From Acholeplasma oculi (lineage in GTDB: Bacteria; Bacillota_I; Bacilli_A; Acholeplasmatales; Acholeplasmataceae): DNA of 64,000 nucleotides. Each line of letters begins with the position of its first letter. Within the stretch, counting starts at the first letter, position 1. Positions 40,986-49,601 of this stretch are shown piece by piece. The notes below the pieces were generated by a model. The model was not told the DNA's origin. It saw only the letters and a list, made by a program, of their open reading frames with translations, and did no database searches. Made by a program: the position numbers and the translations under genes. The stretch lies in contig NZ_FUZK01000001.1 in the NCBI RefSeq assembly GCF_900166985.1, positions 1-64,000 on the forward strand, written 5' to 3'.

Positions 40986-42320
40986 ATGCAAAATCCACAA
41001 TATTTAACGGTAAGTGCGCTAACTCAATATATAAAAGTTAAACTTGAAAATGACCAACATTTAAAAAAGGTGTTACTAAAAGGCGAAATATCTAACTTTA
41101 AGAGACATTCATCTGGTCATTTTTACTTTTCACTTAAAGATGATAAAGCAAGTATTTCAGTGATGATGTTTCAGACTTATGCTAAAACGATTCAGTTTGA
41201 ACCTAAAGAAGGAGATAAGGTTTTAGTTGAAGGTTATATCTCAGTCTATGAGGCTAGAGGTACATATAGTCTTTCACTTTATCAAATGACACTTGACGGT
41301 ATTGGTGATTTATATCTAAAATATGAAAAGCTTAAAAAAGAGTTTGAGGCAATGGGATATTTTAGTCCGGATATTAAAAAACCAATTCCAAAATTTCCTA
41401 AAGCTATTGGGGTCATAACATCACCAACTGGAGCCGTTATTCAAGATATCAAAACAACAGTATCAAGAAGATATTTACTAACTAAAGTTATTCTATACCC
41501 AGTATTAGTTCAAGGAGAAGGTTCTAAAGACGACTTGGTAAAAAAAATTAAACAAGCTAACAAGGATAATTTAGTCGATGTCATTATCCTAGGTCGTGGT
41601 GGTGGTTCTATTGAGGATTTATGGAGTTTTAATGAAGCTGAAGTTGTTATGGCAATCTATGAATCCAAAATTCCAATTATAACAGCGATTGGTCATGAAA
41701 CAGATACAACCCTTTCGGATTATGTATCTGACCTTAGAGCAGCAACACCAACGGCTGCTGCAGAACTTGCAACACCTAATACTGTTGATTTATTAAACGA
41801 TATAAAAGAAAAAAGAAGACTTTTAGACTATTATATGTTTGAACGTATGAATCGTATGCGTCAACAACTCTTATTCTTAGATGAAAGACTTCAAGGGATG
41901 AGCCCAAAAACAAAACTGATTCAGGAAAAAAGAAGTTTAGATCAAACACTTTTAAGACTTAACTTGATTTATAGTAATCAATTAAAAGATAGGCTCTATA
42001 AAACCAATCTATTGAAACAAAAGTTGATATCTCCTGAAGAGAAAATAGAGAAGTATCACCAACGATTTAATGATTTATCGGAAAAGATGAACTATCTATT
42101 TAAAAATCAAATAACACAAAAAATATATACATATCAAAATATAAGTGACAAAATTGAGTCTTTAAACCCTCTAAAGGTAATGGATAGAGGGTTTGCATTA
42201 ACAACAAAGAATAAATCTGTTGTAACAAGTATAGAGGATGTATGTATTGGTGATATTTTAGAAGTAGAACTTAAAGATGGTGTGATTAAAACCGAAGTTA
42301 AAGAAAAAGAGGTTAAATAA
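40986..42320 (+). CDS. xseA: Exodeoxyribonuclease VII large subunit
   Basis: 444 residues. N-terminal OB fold (LKGEISNFKRHSSGHFYFSLKD), catalytic domain (GVITSPTGAVIQDI, GRGGGSIEDLWSFNE, TAIGHETDTTLSDYVSDLRAATPTAAAE split across it) and a coiled-coil tail that binds XseB. Degrades single-stranded DNA from both ends. It starts 6 bases after nusB. Confidence 0.95.
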   Translation: MQNPQYLTVSALTQYIKVKLENDQHLKKVLLKGEISNFKRHSSGHFYFSLKDDKASISVMMFQTYAKTIQFEPKEGDKVLVEGYISVYEARGTYSLSLYQMTLDGIGDLYLKYEKLKKEFEAMGYFSPDIKKPIPKFPKAIGVITSPTGAVIQDIKTTVSRRYLLTKVILYPVLVQGEGSKDDLVKKIKQANKDNLVDVIILGRGGGSIEDLWSFNEAEVVMAIYESKIPIITAIGHETDTTLSDYVSDLRAATPTAAAELATPNTVDLLNDIKEKRRLLDYYMFERMNRMRQQLLFLDERLQGMSPKTKLIQEKRSLDQTLLRLNLIYSNQLKDRLYKTNLLKQKLISPEEKIEKYHQRFNDLSEKMNYLFKNQITQKIYTYQNISDKIESLNPLKVMDRGFALTTKNKSVVTSIEDVCIGDILEVELKDGVIKTEVKEKEVK

Positions 42321-42321
42321 T

Positions 42322-42507
42322 ATGAGTGAAAAATTAAGTTTTGAAGAAACAATTAAACGTTTAGAAAATTTAGTAAAGGAATTAGAAAGTAAAGATATTT
42401 CTTTAGAACTTTCGATTAAAAAATATAAAGAAGGTATCGATTTATCTAAACAACTTTACGATATGATTAAGGAAGCTGAAGCCTTAATTGTTGATATTAA
42501 AGAATGA
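42322..42507 (+). CDS. xseB: Exodeoxyribonuclease VII small subunit
   Basis: 61 residues, normal for XseB: SFEETIKRLENLVKELES, then LELSIKKYKEGIDL, two helices that wrap the XseA coiled coil. AAGAGG precedes the ATG. It overlaps tlyA by 4 bases. Confidence 0.93.
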   Translation: MSEKLSFEETIKRLENLVKELESKDISLELSIKKYKEGIDLSKQLYDMIKEAEALIVDIKE

Positions 42508-43211
42508 GATTAGATATTTTCTTAAATCAAAAGTATCCGGAGTATTCAAGATCAAAACTATCAGATTTTATTAAAAGAGGATTTGTTACTGTCAATGATA
42601 AAGTTATAACTAAACCAGGTTATATCGTCCATGATCTTGATGAAATATTGCTTGTTAAAGATGATATCTTTGTATCTAGAGCTGGAGAAAAAATCAATTA
42701 CGCATTTGATTTGTTTGATATGGATTTAAGAGATCTTTACGTTGTTGATGTGGGTGCTTCCACCGGTGGATTTACTCAAAGTGCAATTCTTCGTGGTGCA
42801 GCACATGTTTTTGCTTATGAACTTGGAACGGATCAAATGGTTTTAGAACTTAAACAAGATCCAAGAGTTACAAGTTATGAGGAAACAAATATCTTAGATG
42901 TCTTACTACCTAATCATGATTTAGCGATGGTGGATGTATCTTTTACATCTGTCATACCGATATTAAATCACTTAAGTCAATTTTCAAAAGAAATCATTTT
43001 TCTTTTAAAACCTCAATATGAGGTTGACCCATCTTTATTAAAAAATGGTATATTAAAAGAACCTAAAGTCGTATCAAGACTGATTGATAAGATATATCAA
43101 ACCATCAGAACTTTAGGCTATGAAGTCAAAGGATTTACAATGAGTCCTGTAAAAGGTAAAGAGGGCAATCAAGAGTATATTTTCTATATGACAAGGGGAA
43201 GCAATGCTTAA
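42504..43211 (+). CDS. tlyA: TlyA-family rRNA 2'-O-methyltransferase
   Basis: 235 residues. N-terminal S4 RNA-binding domain (MRLDIFLNQKYPEYSRSKLS) and an FtsJ-type SAM fold with VVDVGASTGGFTQSAI. TlyA methylates 2'-hydroxyls in rRNA and is often listed as hemolysin A. It overlaps xseB and recN, as in many firmicutes. Confidence 0.9.
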   Translation: MRLDIFLNQKYPEYSRSKLSDFIKRGFVTVNDKVITKPGYIVHDLDEILLVKDDIFVSRAGEKINYAFDLFDMDLRDLYVVDVGASTGGFTQSAILRGAAHVFAYELGTDQMVLELKQDPRVTSYEETNILDVLLPNHDLAMVDVSFTSVIPILNHLSQFSKEIIFLLKPQYEVDPSLLKNGILKEPKVVSRLIDKIYQTIRTLGYEVKGFTMSPVKGKEGNQEYIFYMTRGSNA

Positions 43212-44850
43212 ACAGTTAGATGTTAAAAATTTCGCATTAATCGATGATTTAGAAATCAATTTTAAGGAAGGTCTTACAGCATTAACAGGAGAAACAGGTA
43301 GTGGTAAATCCATTTTACTTGAGTCTTTATCTTTATTATTTGGTAAGAGAAGTGATGCAGAATTTATCCGTTTTGGATCAAAAAAAGCGATTGTAAAAGG
43401 AACTTTTGAAATTCCTTTAAGTTTATCTAAGGCCTTAGATATTCCGAATGTTTTTGATTTAACCAGAGAAATTGATGAGTCTGGTAGACATTTAATTAAA
43501 CTCAATCAAGATTCGATTACGCTATCTAAATTAAGAAATATTACATCCAAAATAGGTCTGATTCATGCTCAAAATGATACTTTTTTATTGATGGATAAAG
43601 ATACATATATAGAGTTTATTGACCAAATTGATAAAGATCATATGGATAAATTAATGGAGTCTTATTTACTTAAACGAAGTATTTATATTGAAAAACTAAA
43701 ACATCTAGAATCCATTAAGCATAAAAGAAAAGAAACAGAAGAAAGAATGGAGTTTTTGAAGATTCAAGTTCAAGAACTGAGTTCCTATCAATTAAAAGAA
43801 AATGAGAAAGAAACGTTAGAAGAAGCTGTTGATAAACTTAAAAATTTTGATCATATTAAGCAATCACTTGAACTATCAAACCAAATATTTAAAAGTGAAA
43901 TATTTCAAGTAGATGAACTCTATCAAGTCGTTAAAGCACTAGAAAAAATCAAATCATATGATAAGACTTATGAAGATGTTTACCGTATCTTAGAGGAAAG
44001 TTACTATAATTTAGAAGATGCTTCAAAAACGTTAAGTAGAGCATTAGATGATCTAGACTTTGATAGTCAGACTTTTAATCAATATCAAGAACGTTTATTT
44101 GAACTTTCAAAAATAGAAATTAAGTACGGAAAGACAACCAATGAACTGATCAGGTACTTAAATGAATTAAACGAGGAATTAGCATTATCCAGTGATTATG
44201 AGGGTTATATGAAGTCGAGTCAAGAGGCGCTAAAAAAAGCCTATGATGAAGCGTTTGAAATCGGTTTTAAAATCCATGAGAAACGATTCAAATTAAAAAC
44301 GACTTTTGAAAAAGAAATTTTAGATAAACTGAAGCATTTAGATTTAGATAAATCAAAGTTTGAAATTCAATTTGAACCTGTTAAAAATGGACAAGATCTA
44401 TATGAAAATGGACTTGACCAAGTAGAATTTATGATATCCCTTAATGAAGGGGAACCTTTAAAACCACTTGCAAAAGTTGCCAGTGGTGGTGAAAAGGCTA
44501 GATTCATGTTTGCATTAAAGACGATTTTCGCTACAAAAAGTGATTTAAGTCTGGTAGTTTTTGATGAAATTGATATTGGTATATCCGGAAAAACTGCTAC
44601 TAAAATGGCAAACCAAATGGTTGAATTATCTAAAAATATTCAAACACTTGTTATTACACACTTACCTCAAGTTGCTGCAAAAGCGAATTATCATTATCAA
44701 ATTTATAAAGAGAAAATTCATGATCGTATGCAAACTATGATTAAGGTATTAACTGATGAGGAACGTATATTATCTATCGCATCGATGTTAAGTGATGATG
44801 AGGTTTCACACTACGCAATCGAACAGGCTAAAGCTTTACTACATAAATAA
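43204..44850 (+). CDS. recN: DNA repair protein RecN
   Basis: 548 residues. SMC-like ATPase: Walker A GETGSGKS (29-36), a central coiled-coil region of about 290 residues, and a C-terminal signature (ASGGEKARFMFALK) with Walker B VFDEIDIGISG. It acts in double-strand break repair. AAGGGGAA precedes ATG 43204. Confidence 0.95.
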   Translation: MLKQLDVKNFALIDDLEINFKEGLTALTGETGSGKSILLESLSLLFGKRSDAEFIRFGSKKAIVKGTFEIPLSLSKALDIPNVFDLTREIDESGRHLIKLNQDSITLSKLRNITSKIGLIHAQNDTFLLMDKDTYIEFIDQIDKDHMDKLMESYLLKRSIYIEKLKHLESIKHKRKETEERMEFLKIQVQELSSYQLKENEKETLEEAVDKLKNFDHIKQSLELSNQIFKSEIFQVDELYQVVKALEKIKSYDKTYEDVYRILEESYYNLEDASKTLSRALDDLDFDSQTFNQYQERLFELSKIEIKYGKTTNELIRYLNELNEELALSSDYEGYMKSSQEALKKAYDEAFEIGFKIHEKRFKLKTTFEKEILDKLKHLDLDKSKFEIQFEPVKNGQDLYENGLDQVEFMISLNEGEPLKPLAKVASGGEKARFMFALKTIFATKSDLSLVVFDEIDIGISGKTATKMANQMVELSKNIQTLVITHLPQVAAKANYHYQIYKEKIHDRMQTMIKVLTDEERILSIASMLSDDEVSHYAIEQAKALLHK

Positions 44851-44893
44851 AAAAAGAACGAACATAGCTTTAAGTAAGCTGTTCGTTCTTTTT
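44851..44893. terminator. Bidirectional terminator after recN
   Basis: AAAAAGAACGAACA (44851-44864) pairs with TGTTCGTTCTTTTT (44880-44893); the loop also contains AGCTT/AAGCT. It serves recN and the converging 60-residue gene. Confidence 0.88.
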
Positions 44894-44901
44894 AATTGAT
44901 T

Positions 44902-45084
44902 TTAGCTAAAGAAGTTAACAACGGCAATAATTGCACCAATGAAGATAAATGCGATTGTACCGAAGATGATTAAACCAATAATGATTTTACCAAGTAGAGA
45001 TTCACTTGGATCTTTAAATACTAAAGATTCTTTTTTAGCAGGCTTTACTGCCTTTTCTTTTGTTGCTGTCTTATTTTTTGCCAT
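44902..45084 (-). CDS. Small single-TM protein with Lys/Ala-rich N terminus (60 aa)
   Basis: Residues 1-22 are Lys/Ala/Thr-rich (MAKNKTATKEKAVKPAKK), then a TM helix at about 33-57 (IIIGLIIFGTIAFIFIGAIIAVV). GGAGTG lies upstream of ATG 45084. It faces recN and diverges from dinB. The layout resembles small membrane proteins of the SecE or DUF4044 kind; no firm assignment. Confidence 0.65.
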   Translation of the reverse strand: MAKNKTATKEKAVKPAKKESLVFKDPSESLLGKIIIGLIIFGTIAFIFIGAIIAVVNFFS

Positions 45085-45149
45085 CTTATCACTCCAAATA
45101 ATCTTATACTTTTTATATTATACTATATAATAGTAATTAAAGGAAGATA

Positions 45150-46256
45150 ATGATGAAAAAAACAGCTAAAATTATTTTTCATATCGACTTAAATGCGTTC
45201 TTTGCAACATGCGCGATACTTAAAGAACCTTACCTTAAAAACAAGGTTTTTGTTGTTGGAGGACAATCCTCATATGCAAGAGGTGTTATATCAACTGCAA
45301 GTTATAAAGCAAGAAAATATGGAATTAATTCAGGTATGAGTATCGTTGATGCTTTAAGACTTTATCCAAGACTTTTAGTAGTACCTGTAGATTTTAATCA
45401 TTATAGAGAAATGTCAAATCATTTCATGTCGTTATTACGTGAATATACAGATATTATGATTGAAGGATCAATTGATGAGGCATATCTAGATGTAACGAAA
45501 AAATCAGAAGAAATGCACCCCATAAAAATAGCTAAAGAAATACAAGAAAGATTAATGACATTATATAAACTTCCTTGTAGTATTGGAATTGCACCGACGC
45601 TATTTTTAGCAAAGATGGCTAGCGACATGAAAAAGCCACTTGGAATAACCATTTTACGTAAAAGAGATGTTGAACAAAAACTATATCCACTTGATGTATC
45701 TAAAATCTATGGAATTGGAAAACAAACATATCCCAAATTGATACAATTAGGTATTCATACCATAGGTGATTTTATGAATTTAGATCATCAATCAACAATT
45801 TTAAGAGTCATGTCTGAATCTAGTTACTTAAATTATAGAAATCATGTTTTAGGAAATAGTTCGAATACCATCGATATGGAACAATATAAAATTCCTAAAT
45901 CTATTTCCGCAGAAACAACATTTAATGTAGACATCATGGAAGAAAAATTTATATTAGAGGCATTAATTGACCAATTAAACCAATCTTATCGTCGATTAAA
46001 AAACTATCAAATGTTGACTAAAACGATTGGTATTAAACTTAGAAACAAAGCATTTGATACGATTACACGATCAATTACGCTAGATCAGTATACCGATGAT
46101 GTAACAATTATTAAAGATCAAGTTGAAAATCTTTTTGAAACTTATTATGAAGTAGATAATTACCGCCTTGTCGGTGTTCATTTAAGTAACCTTATCTTAA
46201 AATCCGATGTGAAATTACCGTTTAACCTCTTCACATATGAGAAGTTTAACGCGTAA
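45150..46256 (+). CDS. dinB: DNA polymerase IV (Y family)
   Basis: 368 residues. FHIDLNAFFATC carries the first catalytic Asp, and SIDEAYLDVT the Asp-Glu pair of the palm; a helix-hairpin-helix region (YGIGKQTYPKLIQLGIHTIGD) and the little-finger domain follow. Performs translesion synthesis. AAAGGAAG precedes tandem ATGs at 45150/45153. Confidence 0.93.
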   Translation: MMKKTAKIIFHIDLNAFFATCAILKEPYLKNKVFVVGGQSSYARGVISTASYKARKYGINSGMSIVDALRLYPRLLVVPVDFNHYREMSNHFMSLLREYTDIMIEGSIDEAYLDVTKKSEEMHPIKIAKEIQERLMTLYKLPCSIGIAPTLFLAKMASDMKKPLGITILRKRDVEQKLYPLDVSKIYGIGKQTYPKLIQLGIHTIGDFMNLDHQSTILRVMSESSYLNYRNHVLGNSSNTIDMEQYKIPKSISAETTFNVDIMEEKFILEALIDQLNQSYRRLKNYQMLTKTIGIKLRNKAFDTITRSITLDQYTDDVTIIKDQVENLFETYYEVDNYRLVGVHLSNLILKSDVKLPFNLFTYEKFNA

Positions 46257-46284
46257 TTATGTTATAATCAAATAGGTGAATTTT

Positions 46285-47550
46285 ATGACTATAGAAAAAA
46301 TGTTAGAAACGCTTGAATTTAAAGAACTTTCTTTAATTCAACAAAAAGTAATTGAATCTTTTGATAAAGCTAATCATATCGTAGGTTTAGCTCCTACTGG
46401 AACGGGTAAAACACATGCCTATCTTTTTCCATTATTATCAAGATTAAAGAGAGTTCCGAATGAAGTAGAAGCTATTATTTTATTACCAACGAATGAACTT
46501 GTTAATCAAGTAGCACAAATGATTGAAAAAACAGATCCTGAAGTATCCTTTAAATCTTATTTTGGTTCGTTGGATATGGAAAGAGAAGCAACAAGACTTA
46601 AGAATCAACATCCCAATTTGATTGTTACAACACCGTCTAAATTAATTGATTTAGTAATTCATAAAAATGCATTAAATATTAAACATATAAAGTACTTTGT
46701 TTTAGATGAAGCGGATATGATGTTTGATGAAGATTTTATGAGTATGATAGATCCTGTTTTAGTCAACCAAAATGTTGAAAAATTCTTACTTTTTTCAGCA
46801 AGTATCACTCGAAGCATGGAACCATTCATTAAAAAATATTTTGGACAACATTTATTAATTGATACAACCAAACATGTTGAATTAAAAATCAAATATAAAC
46901 TACTTAAAGTCAATGAGCAAAGAATCAAACAATTATCTGAATTGTTGGATCATTTAAATCCTTACTTATGTATTATTTTTGTTAGTAAAAACGAAGATAT
47001 TCAAAGAGTTTATGAAATGATTTTAGATAAAGGATTAAATGTTGCAAGCTTTTCTTCACTCATAGGCGTTAAACAACGCAGAAAATTACTTGAAGATATT
47101 CATGATTTAAAATATCAGTTTATTGTATCAAGTGATTTACTAGCAAGAGGTATTGATTTTAAAGCCAGTCATATCATTCATTATGATTTACCTTATAAAT
47201 TAGAGTTTTTCTTACATCGAAGCGGTAGAACCGGGCGTATGGGAGATACAGGTGAGGTTATTACATTATATGATTCAAATGACCAACCTAAAATTGATAA
47301 ACTAAAAAACAAAGGTATACCTTTTGAACCTTATACGCTAACGGATGATGGTTTAAAAACACTTAGAAGAAAATCTAAAACATATGATAAAAAAATAGCA
47401 AATGAAATCAAAAAGATACCTAAGGCAAAAAAAGTAACACCAGGGTATAAGAAAAAGCGCGCAATCAAAGTTAAAGAAGCTGTTAAAAAAATTAAGAAAG
47501 CGAGATATAGAGATGCTAGTTTTAGGAAGTCACGTCAGTCTGAAGGGTGA
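46285..47550 (+). CDS. DEAD-box RNA helicase
   Basis: 421 residues. APTGTGKTHAY (motif I), LDEADMM (motif II), FSAS in place of the usual SAT (motif III), and HRSGRTGRMG (motif VI). A Lys-rich tail of about 60 residues should bind RNA. ATG 46285 with AGGTGA upstream is preferred to the GTG at 46276. It resembles CshB-type firmicute helicases and overlaps nfo by 38 bases, an order also seen in other firmicutes. Confidence 0.9.
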   Translation: MTIEKMLETLEFKELSLIQQKVIESFDKANHIVGLAPTGTGKTHAYLFPLLSRLKRVPNEVEAIILLPTNELVNQVAQMIEKTDPEVSFKSYFGSLDMEREATRLKNQHPNLIVTTPSKLIDLVIHKNALNIKHIKYFVLDEADMMFDEDFMSMIDPVLVNQNVEKFLLFSASITRSMEPFIKKYFGQHLLIDTTKHVELKIKYKLLKVNEQRIKQLSELLDHLNPYLCIIFVSKNEDIQRVYEMILDKGLNVASFSSLIGVKQRRKLLEDIHDLKYQFIVSSDLLARGIDFKASHIIHYDLPYKLEFFLHRSGRTGRMGDTGEVITLYDSNDQPKIDKLKNKGIPFEPYTLTDDGLKTLRRKSKTYDKKIANEIKKIPKAKKVTPGYKKKRAIKVKEAVKKIKKARYRDASFRKSRQSEG

Positions 47551-48403
47551 TGATATGTATTTAGGTAGTGTAGAAGAAGCACTATCTTATGGAGCAACTG
47601 CAATGATGGTTTATACTGGTGCACCACAAAATACAATTAGAAAACCAATGAGTTCGATGAAAATAAAAGAAGCATTTGAACTGATGAAATCAAGTGGTTT
47701 AGATATGAATCATGTTGTGGTACATGCACCATACATCATTAATTTATGTAACCCTGATATCGAAAAGAGAAATTTTGCAATTGAGTTTTTAACAAAAGAA
47801 GTTGAAAGAACGCACCAAATGGGTGTGACACAAATGGTATTACATCCAGGTTCTGCAGTAGGTGGCAATCGAGAGGAAGCGATTGTTTGGATTGCAGAAG
47901 GTATTAATCAAATTATTAAGAACACACCTCATGCAAATGTAAGAATAGCACTTGAAACGATGGCTGGTAAGGGTAATGAAGTTGGTAAAACCTTTGAGGA
48001 ATTAAAAGCAATTATCGACCGTGTGGATGTTCAAGAAAGAGTATCTGTTTGTTTAGATACATGTCACGTTCATGATGCAGGTTATAATGTCCATGATTTT
48101 GATCAACTTATTGAATTATTTGATTCAATCGTTGGAAAACATAAGATTTCAGTCATCCATGTCAATGATTCAAAAAATGAATCTGGAGCAAGAAAAGATA
48201 GACATGAAAACATAGGTTTTGGTCATATTGGATTTGATAGTTTATTAAGAGTTATCTACCATAAAGATTTTCAAGATATTCCAAAAATTCTTGAAACTCC
48301 GTATGTAGAAGAGAAGGCACCCTATAAACTTGAAATTAATATGATTAAAAATAAGCAATTTGACCCATTATTACAAGATAACTTAAAAAATAACATTGAA
48401 TAA
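47513..48403 (+). CDS. nfo: Endonuclease IV (AP endonuclease)
   Basis: 296 residues, TIM barrel with three zinc ions. LGSHVSLKG at the start, HAPYIINLCNP, LHPGS, LETMAGKGNE, CLDTCHVHDAGYN, HVNDSKNE and DRHENIGFGHIG contain the metal ligands. Cuts at abasic sites. The 38-base overlap with the helicase is supported because the conserved LGSHVS lies within it. Confidence 0.96.
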   Translation: MLVLGSHVSLKGDDMYLGSVEEALSYGATAMMVYTGAPQNTIRKPMSSMKIKEAFELMKSSGLDMNHVVVHAPYIINLCNPDIEKRNFAIEFLTKEVERTHQMGVTQMVLHPGSAVGGNREEAIVWIAEGINQIIKNTPHANVRIALETMAGKGNEVGKTFEELKAIIDRVDVQERVSVCLDTCHVHDAGYNVHDFDQLIELFDSIVGKHKISVIHVNDSKNESGARKDRHENIGFGHIGFDSLLRVIYHKDFQDIPKILETPYVEEKAPYKLEINMIKNKQFDPLLQDNLKNNIE

Positions 48404-48457
48404 AATAGATTATCATGATATAATTAAATTCGCGAAAACAAAAGGAGTTTTTTTAAA

Positions 48458-49105
48458 ATGGCAAAAAAATATCAAGCAATAGAGACAAAAATTCATTGGA
48501 TTACATGGACAGCAATGGCATCAATCTTTGTATTACTCGTTACGCTTATTGTTGTGTTACAACCATCAAGAGAAACAGTTTTTTATGATTCATATTTAGC
48601 TACAACAACTGAAACCAATTTTGAGAAAAAATTACCAAGAGATAATAAATTCCAATTTGTTGATTCATTAGAAGATGGATTCTTAGGATTAAGCAAAGGT
48701 CTTTACACTATTGGTAAAAATGATTCAAATTTAACAATCGTTTTCTTTGGTGAACCATCGAATGCACAATCTGCAAATCATATTGCAAACGTTTATGCAA
48801 GATTATACGGTTCATCACTAGTTGACCCAACAATTGCAGCATCTGATCTTTATACTGAACTTGAAGATCAAGTAACACTTTATTACTTTGAACAAAAAGC
48901 TGCACAATTCGAAGGTACAGTTAAGAGTTTAAACGAATACTATGATGCAGAAATTAATGCAACTGCATTACCACTTGTCTTAGTATTATTAAATAATGAA
49001 GTTCTTACTTATGCAGTTTTAAGTGATGCAAATATTCCTTTACAACTAGTTAACTTCTATGATTCAGTTCTAGCTTTAGAAGAAGTTCAAGCATTATTAA
49101 ATTAA
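48458..49105 (+). CDS. Unknown membrane-anchored protein (215 aa)
   Basis: An N-terminal TM helix (about 15-39, WITWTAMASIFVLLVTLIVVL) anchors an extracellular domain of about 170 residues. The domain has a thioredoxin-like feel (NLTIVFFGEPSNAQS, then ALPLVLVLLNNEVL) but no CxxC. AAGGAG precedes the start. Monocistronic with terminator. The function is unknown. Confidence 0.75.
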   Translation: MAKKYQAIETKIHWITWTAMASIFVLLVTLIVVLQPSRETVFYDSYLATTTETNFEKKLPRDNKFQFVDSLEDGFLGLSKGLYTIGKNDSNLTIVFFGEPSNAQSANHIANVYARLYGSSLVDPTIAASDLYTELEDQVTLYYFEQKAAQFEGTVKSLNEYYDAEINATALPLVLVLLNNEVLTYAVLSDANIPLQLVNFYDSVLALEEVQALLN

Positions 49106-49110
49106 TTACT

Positions 49111-49150
49111 AAAAAACACCTTAAAATTTGATTTAAGGTGTTTTTTTTAT
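49111..49150 (+). terminator. Terminator after the 215-residue membrane protein gene
   Basis: AAAAAACACCTTAAA (49111-49125) / TTTAAGGTGTTTTTT (49132-49146), 6-base loop, continuing T tract. Confidence 0.85.
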
Positions 49151-49168
49151 ATATTTATGCAGTTAAGA

Positions 49169-49426
49169 TTAAAGAAGCTTTTTAAGTAATTGGTTAATTT
49201 CATTTATTTTTTCTTTGGAGTCACCTTTTTCAAGCGCTTCTAAAACACAATGATTTAAATGGTTTGAAATAATTTGCTGTTGAGCTTTTTTTAAAAGGGC
49301 GATCGATGCACTTATTTGAGTAGAAATATCTAAACAATATCTTTGGTCTTCAGTCATACGAATCACCGATTCAACTTGGCCTAAAGCTGTTTTTAATATT
49401 TTTATGGTTTGAGGGTCTTTTGTCAT
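49169..49426 (-). CDS. csoR: CsoR-family copper-responsive repressor
   Basis: 85 residues, all helical. The Cu(I) ligands C31, H56 and C60 (YCLDIS, NHLNHC) match CsoR. ATG 49426 has AAGGAG 9 bases upstream; the frame extends to 49483 but would cross the operator. DUF156/CsoR proteins release DNA on copper binding. No copper ATPase or chaperone gene is adjacent, so its regulon is elsewhere or it regulates only itself. Confidence 0.88.
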   Translation of the reverse strand: MTKDPQTIKILKTALGQVESVIRMTEDQRYCLDISTQISASIALLKKAQQQIISNHLNHCVLEALEKGDSKEKINEINQLLKKLL

Positions 49427-49448
49427 ATGAATCATCTCCTTATAAGTA

Positions 49449-49465
49449 ACCCCATATATAGGGGT
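49449..49465. promoter_or_regulatory. CsoR operator candidate
   Basis: ACCCC-ATATATA-GGGGT, a G/C-flanked palindrome of the kind CsoR binds, 22 bases upstream of the csoR start codon. It is strikingly GC-rich for this genome. Confidence 0.65.
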
Positions 49466-49601
49466 GCAACTTAATTTTAGCATATAAACCTTTAAGAATC
49501 AATCAATGATAGCATAGTAATGCTTTATAAGATGGGTTCATAAAGTTATGACTATGTTTTTTTAACTTTTTTGATATAATATTTAAGACGGAGTTGAAAT
49601 C

